From CAVSXS01 sp963767715 (GTDB lineage: Bacteria; Chloroflexota; Ktedonobacteria; Ktedonobacterales; Ktedonobacteraceae): a stretch of DNA of 64,000 nt. The stretch's first letter is position 1. Every line of letters starts with the position of its first letter. The notes beneath the pieces were generated by a model that had not been told where the DNA came from, did no database searches, and saw only the letters and a list, made by a program, of their open reading frames with translations. The position numbers and the translations under genes are program-made. Of this stretch, positions 52,380 through 61,176 are shown one piece after another. Location: NCBI GenBank assembly GCA_963767715.1, contig CAVYFA010000014.1:1-64000 (forward strand), written 5' to 3'.

Positions 52380-53336
52380 GTGAGCAACCCCATTATCGAG
52401 CGCATCAAGCGCGAGTCAGGCGTCCCCGAACTGTTTGATGTTCTCGCCGAGCGCCTCGACCCGACGGACCTGCAATCGCTTCTCCTGGAGGTCTATCGGC
52501 GCCGCGCCCTCGCCGTCAAGCCCGCTCAGCTACTGGAACGTTATGAACGTGATAGGTTTGTTCGACCCTCCGCCCTCTCGCCAACGGTCTTGGCGGATTT
52601 CGACCGCCTGGCGATATCGCTGCTTCCCGAGCGCTATAGCGCCATCGAGTTATCGCCCCTCTGTCCGCTTGGCACCAATGCCGCCATCGCCACAGTTGAT
52701 CAGAACAACGTCGTGACTACTATCCGCAACACTGAGGTACTGGCAGACGTAACCAACGTCCTCGCGCTCGAATGCGCCTCGCGCCGCCGCAGCCTCCTGC
52801 GCGCCAACCCGCGCAGCCGCGAAGGCGTGCGGCTCTGCGCGTCACATCGTGCCGTTCGTGGGCAGGCCTACCAGGATCCACACATGTTCCCGCACTTCCG
52901 ACTCCTCGGGCTCTGCGCTGCCGGGCGTGATGAAGGCTCTTTCCACTTTGAGACAATCAGCCTCGTCGAACACATCGCCTTCTACCTGCGCCTGTTGCGC
53001 GAGGTCGCCCGCCTGGGCTATCATACCGACCACTTGCGCGTCGCCGTCACCGACCTTGAAAAGGGCCGTCGCGAGCAAATCCTCAAAGAGCAGGTTCTTG
53101 AGCCCCTGATGGCCAGCTACCCCGGCGTCCTCTGCGATCTTGACCCCGCCCGCCAAAGCGGCCGCGCATACTACGTCAGCGCCTGCTTCCACGTCTACGC
53201 CACAAACCCCGCCGGAACTGAATTTCAGATCATCGATGGCGGCTTCACCACCTGGACCCAGCAAATGCTCAGCAACCGCAAAGAACGCCTGCTCATCAGC
53301 GGGCTCGGCACCGAACGCCTCTGCCGCCTGTTCTAA
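52380..53336 (+). CDS. conserved-looking protein of unknown function
   Basis: About 318 aa from GTG 52380 (MSNPIIERIKRESG), with AGAAAGG 7 nt upstream; a start at 52320 lies in the repeat and is rejected. A strong local motif, ELSPLCPLGTNAAIATVDQN, then TIRNTEVLADVTNVLALECA and RRRSLLRAN, gives an ordered, family-like sequence reminiscent of class II aminoacyl-tRNA synthetase-type cores, but this is not assigned. The C-terminus FHVYATNPAGTEFQIIDGGF looks like a beta-strand hairpin. It is followed by the DNA glycosylase-like gene. Confidence 0.72.
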   Translation: MSNPIIERIKRESGVPELFDVLAERLDPTDLQSLLLEVYRRRALAVKPAQLLERYERDRFVRPSALSPTVLADFDRLAISLLPERYSAIELSPLCPLGTNAAIATVDQNNVVTTIRNTEVLADVTNVLALECASRRRSLLRANPRSREGVRLCASHRAVRGQAYQDPHMFPHFRLLGLCAAGRDEGSFHFETISLVEHIAFYLRLLREVARLGYHTDHLRVAVTDLEKGRREQILKEQVLEPLMASYPGVLCDLDPARQSGRAYYVSACFHVYATNPAGTEFQIIDGGFTTWTQQMLSNRKERLLISGLGTERLCRLF

Positions 53337-53365
53337 CTCTTGCCCATACTCGTCATAATCTGCAT

Positions 53366-53776
53366 ATGCAAACTTTTCTACCATACCCCTCATTTGAGCA
53401 AACAGCCAGCATTCTGGATTGGAAGCGGCTGGGAAACCAGCGCCTCGAGGGGAGGCTGATTTGTAAGATCATCACGACCCCTGACTACGTCGGAGCCTGG
53501 GCGCATCACCCGGCGGTGAAAATGTGGAGAGGCTACGAAAACGCCCTGAAGTTATATGTGAACACGATAATTACTGAATGGATTCGCCGGGGATATTTGA
53601 ATACGTTGCCCCTCTATGATCTGCCAGAAGATGAGATCCTTTTTCCCGAATGGTTGGGTGATCCTCGCTTCCACGACTCGCACAAGTCAAACCTGCTTCG
53701 GAAATTTCCCGAGTACTACAGCCAGTTCCACTGGAATGTCCCGGACAACCTCCCCTATTTCTGGCCCGTGAAATGA
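53366..53776 (+). CDS. MSMEG_6728-type / pyrimidine-dimer-glycosylase-related protein
   Basis: Product of 136 aa. The opening MQTFLPYPSFEQTASILDWK, followed by RLGNQRLEG, HHPAVKMWRGYENALKLYVN and EWIRRGYLNTLPL, is the pattern of the family related to T4 endonuclease V (Pyr_excise). Family members cleave or recognise damaged pyrimidines. The N-terminal Thr of T4 endonuclease V is not at position 2 here (Gln), so activity is not certain. It starts 30 bp after the preceding gene. Confidence 0.82.
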   Translation: MQTFLPYPSFEQTASILDWKRLGNQRLEGRLICKIITTPDYVGAWAHHPAVKMWRGYENALKLYVNTIITEWIRRGYLNTLPLYDLPEDEILFPEWLGDPRFHDSHKSNLLRKFPEYYSQFHWNVPDNLPYFWPVK

Positions 53777-53802
53777 ATTCCCCCTCTCCAACTCCCGCTA
53801 TA

Positions 53803-54846
53803 TCACCTGGCCCTCGCGACTTCCCGCTCTTGCGTTGAACCCGCCTGCCCCCTCTTCGCTTCCTGATACCACTTCACCCCTTCGGACAGCCCGCGAATAT
53901 AGTCATATTGCGGCTCATAGCCAAGCTCGCGCCGCGCCCGGTCAATCGAGAACTCCTGGTTCCCGCCCAGCAGCGTCACGCCATACGTCGTAACAGGCGG
54001 CGGTGCAGCGTTTCGACGGCCCATCGCGCGCCACAACAACTCACCCATACGCCCCGCGCTGTACAGTGCTGCGTAGGGATAATGTCGCGAAAGGTGCGGC
54101 ACACCCAGGAAGTCAGCCATCATATTGAGGTATTCAGCCTGCGTCACCCTCCGATCATCGGCAAGCGTATAGGCGCGGCCCACCACACTCTCATCGGCGT
54201 TCGCCGCCAGGATCATCCCTTGCGCCACGTCGCGCACATAGACGATGGGCAAAATATTTTTACCGGAACCAATGATGAAGCCCTTGCCAGAATCAACCAG
54301 CGCTACGAAGCGGCCAAAACTGGCCGTATCACGCGGCCCATAAATCCAGCCCGGGCGCACGATCACCACCGGTGCGCCGCGGCCCTTCACCAAGTCGGCG
54401 ATGAGCTTCTCGCCCGCGATCTTCGTGCGGCTATACGGATTATCCTCAGCGTAGTAGGGATGCTCCTCGGTCACAAGACCACGCAGGTGATGCCCATAGA
54501 CTGTAATCGAGCTGGTATGGACGATTCGCTGGACACCCGCCTCCATCGCCGCCGTAATCAGATCGGCCACGCCCCACACATTGATGGCGTTATACTCGCG
54601 TTCCAGCCCCCACGGCCCCGTTTTGGCCGCGACATTATAGACGCACTGCATCCCCTGAACGGCACGTTTCAGCGATTCCGCGTCTGTCAGATCCCCATGC
54701 ACAACCTCGACGCCCGGCAATTTACGCAAACGCGACACATCCTCCACGGGACGCACCATCGCCTGCACCTCGTCCCCACGCTCCACCAGCATATCAACCA
54801 GATGGCCGCCCAAAAACCCGGCAGCCCCCGTAACCAGTACTTTCAC
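53803..54846 (-). CDS. NAD-dependent epimerase/dehydratase (extended SDR)
   Basis: Product of 347 aa. The cofactor motif is VTGAAGFLGGHLVDML (residues 4-19), with HGDLTD, the catalytic Ser in HTSSITVYG and the YSRTK catalytic Tyr/Lys (about 136-140). IVRPGWIYGPRD is also typical. It belongs to the 3-beta-HSD/hopanoid-associated or sugar-epimerase type of extended SDR; the substrate is not clear. ATG at 54846, with AGAAGGAGCAGAGAAAGCTG upstream. Convergent with the preceding gene (26 bp). Confidence 0.92.
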   Translation of the reverse strand: MKVLVTGAAGFLGGHLVDMLVERGDEVQAMVRPVEDVSRLRKLPGVEVVHGDLTDAESLKRAVQGMQCVYNVAAKTGPWGLEREYNAINVWGVADLITAAMEAGVQRIVHTSSITVYGHHLRGLVTEEHPYYAEDNPYSRTKIAGEKLIADLVKGRGAPVVIVRPGWIYGPRDTASFGRFVALVDSGKGFIIGSGKNILPIVYVRDVAQGMILAANADESVVGRAYTLADDRRVTQAEYLNMMADFLGVPHLSRHYPYAALYSAGRMGELLWRAMGRRNAAPPPVTTYGVTLLGGNQEFSIDRARRELGYEPQYDYIRGLSEGVKWYQEAKRGQAGSTQEREVARAR

Positions 54847-55035
54847 AGCTTTCTCTGCTCCTTCTTACCTCAATTCATGCTCTTCCCCCACCCATCACTT
54901 CTAAGCTGAGTATAGCAACGAGGCAAAAATCTGGCAAGCAGCTAACTTAATGGGCTACGTATCGCTCCCATTCCTGTTGAGTATGTTGTACACTAATGAA
55001 GGTTTCTCATGCGCCCCAAGAAATAAGCATTGGAC

Positions 55036-55050
55036 ACGTTAAGTTAACGT
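55036..55050. promoter_or_regulatory. perfect 7-bp palindrome ACGTTAA-G-TTAACGT, possible operator
   Basis: The inverted repeat lies 58 bp upstream of the ATG at 55108 and 23 bp upstream of TATAAA (55073-55078). This places it where a regulator would contact the -35 region of the secreted BNR-protein gene. Confidence 0.35.
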
Positions 55051-55107
55051 AGTACGGAAAATATCGCGGAGCTATAAAAAGCCGACTCTCGCCTGGAAAC
55101 AAAACAT

Positions 55108-56583
55108 ATGCGCGGCACACCTCTTCCATCACTGCCCTGGCCTCGCCTCAAACGGCCTGGGCGCATCGGCCTTGTCCTGGCACCTGTTCTGCTGCTCATC
55201 ATCCTATTGGCATCTCATATCGTTCCGCTCCTGCAGTCCTCCAAAGCAGTCATTTATGCACAGCCCGATATCCCGAACGCCTTCCGGCAGCCATTGCAAT
55301 TGAGCACCGATCCCTATACTAACACCGGCAGTCAGCCTCAATCGGAAGTCGAGCCGGGCGCTTTTGCCTATGGCGATACCATCGTGACCGCGTTTCAGGC
55401 AGGCCGCTACGAGGACGGCGGCAGCGCCAACAACGGTTGGGCAACCATCAGCGACGATGGGAAGAGCTGGAAGTCGGGTTTTCTGCCAGGCACAACTCAA
55501 TCCGCGGGCGGTCCCTACACGCGCCTGAGCGATCCCTCCGTCGCCTACGACGCCGCGCACAATACCTGGCTCATCTCATCCCTGGCCATTGTGGGCAGCG
55601 GGCCAACCCTCGCGACCCACACTGTCATCGTCAATCTTTCAACCGATGGCGGCTACACCTGGAGCAAGCCGTACAAAGTGGTGGATGGCGGCAGCACCTT
55701 CTATGACAAAGACTGGATCACCTGCGACTCTACGCCGACCAGCCCATACTACGGCCATTGCTACGTTGAGTGGGACAACAACGATCTGAACGGCCTCGTC
55801 CTCATGAGCACCTCTAGCGACGGCGGCCATACCTGGAGTAAGCCCCTCGCGACAGCCGACAGGATGCACGGTATCGGAGGCCAGCCGCTCGTCCAGTCGA
55901 ACGGTGCCGTTGTCGTTCCCATCAGCTCCATTGACGGCACGCGCCTGCTTTCGTTCGTCTCCACCAACGGCGGGAAAAGCTGGAGCAAAACGACAATCAT
56001 AGCTCCGATCAACGGCTACGTGTTGTCAACCGCCGGCATCGATGGCGCGAATACCATCTACGTCGTGTGGGTCGATTGCCGCTTCGAGAAGCAATGCGTT
56101 CCCCAGGGCGGTGAAGGAGATGCGCTGTTGCGGCCGGCCGATCAGCAAGCAGACCTGATAATGTCAACCAGCGCCGATGGCCTGCACTGGACCAAACCCC
56201 AATTTATCCCGGCTGACCCCCTGGGGAGCGGCGTCGAGCACCTCATCACCGGCCTGGCCGTAGACCCAAATACCTGGGGCAATGACGCACACCTCGCCCT
56301 GACCTTCTACTATCACCCCGTCAACTGCCCCGCTGACTGCCCCTATTCGGTCGGCTTCATCTCATCAACAGACGGCGGAAAGCACTGGACGCCCAAAATC
56401 CAGCTAGGCGATCCCATGAATCTCTCCTGGCTGCCCGCCGGCAGGAACAAAGTCGGCGACTACATCTCCACCGTCTTCTGCAACGGCAAGGCCTTCCCCA
56501 TTTTCTCCATCGCCGACCAACCCCTCGCCAAAGGCCAACTGAGCGAAGCGATGTATACAATCACCGGCGGCCTGGACGTATGA
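55108..56583 (+). CDS. secreted BNR/Asp-box repeat protein (sialidase-like fold)
   Basis: Product of 491 aa with an N-terminal membrane helix (LVLAPVLLLIILLASHIVP, about 25-45) acting as signal or anchor. Six Asp-box-like units follow: SDDGKSW, STDGGYTW, SSDGGHTW, STNGGKSW, SADGLHW and STDGGKHW. They are spread over a beta-propeller. The arginine triad of true sialidases is not evident, so it may be a sugar-binding or hydrolytic propeller. Transcription may be controlled by the palindrome at 55036. Start ATG 55108. Confidence 0.85.
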   Translation: MRGTPLPSLPWPRLKRPGRIGLVLAPVLLLIILLASHIVPLLQSSKAVIYAQPDIPNAFRQPLQLSTDPYTNTGSQPQSEVEPGAFAYGDTIVTAFQAGRYEDGGSANNGWATISDDGKSWKSGFLPGTTQSAGGPYTRLSDPSVAYDAAHNTWLISSLAIVGSGPTLATHTVIVNLSTDGGYTWSKPYKVVDGGSTFYDKDWITCDSTPTSPYYGHCYVEWDNNDLNGLVLMSTSSDGGHTWSKPLATADRMHGIGGQPLVQSNGAVVVPISSIDGTRLLSFVSTNGGKSWSKTTIIAPINGYVLSTAGIDGANTIYVVWVDCRFEKQCVPQGGEGDALLRPADQQADLIMSTSADGLHWTKPQFIPADPLGSGVEHLITGLAVDPNTWGNDAHLALTFYYHPVNCPADCPYSVGFISSTDGGKHWTPKIQLGDPMNLSWLPAGRNKVGDYISTVFCNGKAFPIFSIADQPLAKGQLSEAMYTITGGLDV

Positions 56584-56617
56584 CCTTACCCAGATAAGTT
56601 TATTGTAGGGTGTCGGT

Positions 56618-56722
56618 TCTTTGTAGAGGCAGGGGCGGTAGGGAGTGGTGCGGGGCCCCTCGCGGGTGCCTTGCCTGCCGCTCCGCCTCGCTGGCCCTTT
56701 CTCCAGAAAAACCTCCCCTGGA
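56618..56722. repeat. GTAGAGGCAGGGGCGG-type repeat, copy 3
   Basis: TTTGTAGAGGCAGGGGCGGT...GGGGCCCCTCGCGGGTGCCT...CTGGCCCTTTCTCCAGAAAA. It ends 5 bp before the stop codon of the CBS gene read from the other strand, so it lies between two convergent 3' ends. Confidence 0.8.
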
Positions 56723-56726
56723 CTCC

Positions 56727-58142
56727 CTACAGGCGGTGATCGACGCTTTTCGTATGCGCCCAGAACTCCAGCAGATCGCTTTTCGTGACGATACCTTCAA
56801 GCGACTCGTCATGCATGACGGCCACAGCGGATTGCCCCGAGCTAAAGAGCGTAAAGGCTTCCTGCGCCAGGGCATCACCCGGTAATTGCGGGAATGGCGG
56901 GCCTTGCAGGTCGCGCACGACCATTGCGGACAGCGGTTCATCGCTGGCGAGGTGGCGCAGCAGCAGATTCTCCGTCAGGCTCCCAACCATCCTGCCCTGC
57001 TCCATTACCGGCGTCTGGCTGATCCCGTAGCGGCGCAGCAGCTCCACCGCGTCGGCGATGGAATCGCTCGGAACTACGCTCACCACCAGCGGCATCGTCC
57101 GCGCGTGCGAGCGGCGATAGGTCAGTACATCGCGTAGCGTCGGCTCCTTCGTCTCCGCCTGCACCAGCAGGTTATTCTCGCGCATCCATGTATCGTTGAA
57201 CTGCTTGCTCAGGTAGCCCCGCCCGGTATCCGGCAGCAGTACCACCACCACGTCGTTTGCCGTCAGCCGCCGTGCGTAGGTCAGCGCTGCGGCCACTGCC
57301 GTCCCGGCCGAGCCACCCACCAGTATACCCTCCTCGCGAGCCAGGCGGCGCGCCCAGTAGAACGAGGTGCGATCATCAACGCGGATCACCTCGTCGATGA
57401 CAGACTTATCGTAATTCTTGGGAAAAATCTCCATACCGATGCCCTCGACCTTGTACGGCCCTGGTATGTCCCCGGAATAGACCGAACCGGGCGGGTCAGC
57501 GCCAATGATTTTGACGTCCGGGTTCTGCTCCTTGAGATAGCGGCCCGTTCCTGAGATCGTGCCGCCCGTACCGATACCCGCCACGAACGCCGTCAAGCGC
57601 CCCGCCGTATCGCGCCAGATCTCCGGCCCCGTCGTGATGTAGTGCGTGTCAGGATTGGCGGGATTAGCATACTGGTCAGGGCAGCAGGCGCCGGGAATCT
57701 CGTCCGCGAGACGGTGCGCCACGTTCTTATAATGCTCGGGCGAATCATGCGTCACGCTGCTCGGGCAAATCACCACCTCTGCGCCATACGCGCGCAGCAG
57801 GCTGCGTTTCTCCTCGCTCACCTTGTCGGTCATCACGAAGATGCAATGATACCCCTTGATCGCCGCGGCAATCGCCAGCCCATGCCCGGTATTCCCGCTC
57901 GTCGGCTCGACAATCGTCCCACCTGGTCGCAGCACCCCCAGCTTCTCGCAATACTCGATCATCGCCGGCCCGATGCGGTCCTTGACGCTCCCGCCAGGAT
58001 TGAACATCTCCATCTTCGCCAGCACCAGCGGCGGCACATCCTCCGCCACCCGCCTGAGCCGGATCAACGGTGTATCGCCGATCAAATCAAGCATCGACTG
58101 AAAATACCGCATATCGCCATCACGAGAGTCCGTTGTGTCCAT
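56727..58142 (-). CDS. cystathionine beta-synthase / cysteine synthase with CBS pair
   Basis: Product of 471 aa. The PLP domain (about 1-330) has FNPGGSVKDRI with the Schiff-base Lys, PTSGNTGHGLAIAAAIKGY and VAGIGTGGTISGTGRYL. The C-terminal part has two CBS domains (about 335-465) that may sense adenosyl ligands. It forms cystathionine from homocysteine and serine (or cysteine from O-acetylserine); the CBS pair favours cystathionine beta-synthase. ATG 58142 follows AAAGGAACGGAT. Its transcript begins after the hairpin at 58215. Confidence 0.93.
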   Translation of the reverse strand: MDTTDSRDGDMRYFQSMLDLIGDTPLIRLRRVAEDVPPLVLAKMEMFNPGGSVKDRIGPAMIEYCEKLGVLRPGGTIVEPTSGNTGHGLAIAAAIKGYHCIFVMTDKVSEEKRSLLRAYGAEVVICPSSVTHDSPEHYKNVAHRLADEIPGACCPDQYANPANPDTHYITTGPEIWRDTAGRLTAFVAGIGTGGTISGTGRYLKEQNPDVKIIGADPPGSVYSGDIPGPYKVEGIGMEIFPKNYDKSVIDEVIRVDDRTSFYWARRLAREEGILVGGSAGTAVAAALTYARRLTANDVVVVLLPDTGRGYLSKQFNDTWMRENNLLVQAETKEPTLRDVLTYRRSHARTMPLVVSVVPSDSIADAVELLRRYGISQTPVMEQGRMVGSLTENLLLRHLASDEPLSAMVVRDLQGPPFPQLPGDALAQEAFTLFSSGQSAVAVMHDESLEGIVTKSDLLEFWAHTKSVDHRL

Positions 58143-58214
58143 ATCCGTTCCTTTTGCAAAATGTTGCTATGGCTCATCATCGCGCTACAGCTTAACGGAG
58201 ACAGTATAGCACAC

Positions 58215-58251
58215 GCAAACATCATCCCGAAAAACTCGGGATGATGTTTGC
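58215..58251. terminator. perfect 16-bp hairpin (intrinsic terminator-like)
   Basis: GCAAACATCATCCCGA (58215-58230), loop AAAAC, TCGGGATGATGTTTGC (58236-58251), then TTTCCTG on the plus strand. It lies between the CBS gene start and the sedolisin gene end, and probably closes the sedolisin transcript (minus strand) although the T-tract is on the plus side. Confidence 0.75.
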
Positions 58252-58293
58252 TTTCCTGATGATTGAGGGATAATTCTCACCCCTCAGTCAGGA

Positions 58294-60261
58294 TCAGGGG
58301 TTGGACTCGTCGATCGCGGAGATACGCGGCGTCCCGATGCCGGTTGCCATATCGTAGTTCGGGGTCGTCGGGTAGAGGCCATTGTTGTTCTCGGTCTGAT
58401 TCTTCCCCGTGATGTCATGGAAGAAGCTACGGTAGGTATCAGACCGGAGCAATTCGTATAGGTTGGCATTGGCGTTCCCAAAGCGAGCTCCATGCAGGCT
58501 ATCCCACAGGGCAATGACCCCCGACCACAGCGGGCTGGAGAGGCTGGTACCACCAATGCCGAACCAGCCGGGAGGTGTTAGCCCGCCGGAGAAGGTCGCG
58601 CAGGTACTGTTGGTCTTTGGATCGCCCGTGCAGTACTCCGCGTAGGGGGTGTACTCGTCGGCGTTGGCCGACACATCCGGGACCTCCCGGCAGAACTGCC
58701 CCGTCGCCGCCTGGCTGCAATACGGCGCCTGCTGGCTGAGAGAGCTGATCACTCCAGGGCCCGATTGATACGATGGCCTGGCCCAGACCGTACTTACGCC
58801 GCCGCCGCCCGCACCGGTTGTACCGCATGCGTTGAGGTTGTTGGCACTGCACGCATTGAGTACATTCCACACGGTCTCAAAGCCGCTGGGGTAAGACGGA
58901 TGCAAGTTGGAGCCGGGATCGAACGAGCCGAAGGAGGTGCCGCCCACGGCTGTCACAAACGGCTGCGAAGAAGGATCATCGACCGCCGGACCGGTGAAGC
59001 CGGAACCGCGCAGGCAATCGAACGCGCCCGTGTCGCCGGCCGCGCTGAATATGCTCTGACCCTGCGCCGCCATCTGCATGAAAGCTACCAATTCTGCTTC
59101 GATCATGGAGAGGCCGGCATCCTGCTCGCACAGCCCCCAGCTCGTACTGATTGAGTCTGCCAGGTCGTCGGAGGCGATCCGGTAATACTCATTTACTTCG
59201 GTAGTCCCGTTGAAATCATTGGGGGCGTTGTAAACCAGGATGCGATCAATCTTCGGGGCAAGAGCGAGTTGCATCTCGATATCGGCTTCCACCTCGACGT
59301 CGCCCGAGTAATCGGCGGAGTCACATCCGTTAGCGCAGGGAGGAGGACCGAAAGGGCCGCACTCGTCACCGGTGGGGCACACCGGAGTGACGGGGCCACC
59401 GTCAACGTTGATATCGACGAGGGAAACATTCTCCGAGGCTCCGAAGAACTGGTTCTCATAGGTCGTAATGTCGGCAGCCGTGTAGCCCGACAATTCAAAA
59501 ACCGCCAGCGTGGCGCCCTGGCCTTGCCGCTTGCGCCCTGTTGATAGACCTGCCTGGCCCCGTAGAGGCTGGCAGTCTGCGATGGTACGAGGCCGCTTCC
59601 ACCTGGACCCGCTCCGTAGCTGGGCACGGCTCTTCCTGCCTCGCTGGCTGCCGCGCGCGTCGTGATGTAATGTGGGTGCAGCCGCACGGTATCGGTTAGT
59701 CCTATCACACCCGTAACCAGGCTGCCCAGGCTTGCTGGAACCTCCACGGCGCTGTCGTTCTGGAAAAAGCTCTGTCCGTCGGCCGCCGTGTAATCGTTGA
59801 GCGTGGTATGGAAGGCCGCCTCAACTTGAGCCGTGCTCCCGCTGGCCTGCACGAGGAAAGGCGTCTCGGACTTCCCCACGCTCAATCCGGCCTGCTCCAG
59901 GAAGCCACGCACCTGCGCGACCTGCGAGGCCAGAGGCGCAAAGCGTGCATCAAACTCACCTCTAGCGAGCCACTGATGATACCGCGAACTGCCTGGATCA
60001 TAAAGAGCCGTCAGCAAACTATTGAGTTGAGCCGCGTGGCGTGGCTGTAGCACTACCATGACCGTAAGTGGCTTGTTCGCGTGAGAACCAAGCAGGTGCG
60101 CATCCGCCGGAGCGCCCGTGTAGCTCCCGTTGATCGAGACTAGATCAGCCGTCGGCAGATGCTCGGTTAATAAAGCTATTCAAGCTAAGAGACGCAACAA
60201 GCATAAACAACAGCACTGATGCGGAAACGAGAACGCGGCGGGAAGTAATGATCCGCTGCAT
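58294..60261 (-). pseudogene. secreted sedolisin (S53, kumamolisin-like) serine peptidase, two frame breaks
   Basis: The coding region starts at ATG 60261 with a signal peptide (MQRIITSRRVLVSASVLLFM...ASA). The first break is near 60140-60150, where the pro-domain continues in another frame (TADLVSINGSYTGAPADAHL, then VVLQPRHAAQLNSLLTALYD). The second break is near 59521-59523, where one extra G would restore GKGQGATLAVFELSGY. The catalytic part then reads VEVEADIEMQLALAP (E-x-x-x-D pair), SISTSWG and GGTSLSSPLWSG (nucleophile Ser). About 655 aa if repaired. Sedolisins are acid-active proteases. Both breaks could be homopolymer errors. Confidence 0.85.
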
Positions 60262-61176
60262 ATGAATACTCCAATAAATAACTGAACTGGACCTCCCACA
60301 CCAGCCCGCTCTTCAATTGCGGACGCCGCGGAAGTCATTTCAACAATCATAGTAAGGCATCAAAGATAATCGCTCTGTACCCTTGATACAGACCAACTCA
60401 CCAGAGCCAGCGAAACTAAATAACGCGACCTCACCTCCATCCGGCAATATGAGCATCCGCTAAATCCAAGACCCCCGTAGGGCCCGATTTATCGCGGCCA
60501 GCGCCGATTTATCGGCCCGCGTCCTCCACGACTTTCCCGAATGCACCGTTAAATAAAAAAAGAGAATGGATGATCTTAATTCGCCTACTAATGCACAAAA
60601 CGAAAGAAAGAGACCCGATTAGCTTATTTTTGGAAGGAAAGAAGCCCTGTTGATTTCCCAAAAGTAGGCAAAGCTACATAAGTGAGTTCCACCGGACGGA
60701 CGCATGCCAGAGATGCTTCGCTGCGCTCAGGATGACAGCCACGATTTTGTCATCCTGAGCGCAGCGAAGCATCTCTCTCGGACATATAGGCAATCATCAA
60801 AGATGTATGAAAAAGTAGTAGGCAACCAACCATCAGGCAAGAGTAGGGGCCGATTTACCGCGCCCACCGCCGATTATGCACATTAACTAATACATGCGGA
60901 CAACTTTGTAGGGGCGGGAGTGGCGTGGACGGGCGGCGGGGGCGCTTGCGCCGCCCTGGGGATGGTTCGCATCAAATCTTCAATCTGCATGATCGGCCAG
61001 TCTGTTGACCTGTGCTCCTCCTAATGTTATTTACCCACAACTGCTTCAAACACCCATCAGAAAGAAACAGACGTGTCACTTCACATAAAAATGTTACCGA
61101 ACGAGCCTGAACTTGAGTGAATGCGTGAGAACAGAGCCTGCCCGGTGAAGAGGAAAACACCGGCGATCCATCGCCA
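60262..61176. repeat. intergenic repeat-rich region
   Basis: About 900 bp without a supported gene. It contains GTAGGGCCCGATTTATCGCG and GCCGATTTATCGGCC with the tail CCACGACTTTCCCGAATGC (60477-60545), a 28-bp perfect inverted repeat with a 10-nt loop (60711-60738 and 60749-60776; GAGATGCTTCGCTGCGCTCA arm) and the composite mosaic element, copy 2 (60840-61004). The stretch 60550-60710 and the last 170 bp show nothing recognisable beyond possible promoters. Confidence 0.8.

Noticed and set aside
53908..54909. 333-codon plus-strand frame opposite the epimerase
   Set aside because: It is antisense to an intact SDR with all catalytic motifs, and its product has a low-complexity His/Arg-rich composition.
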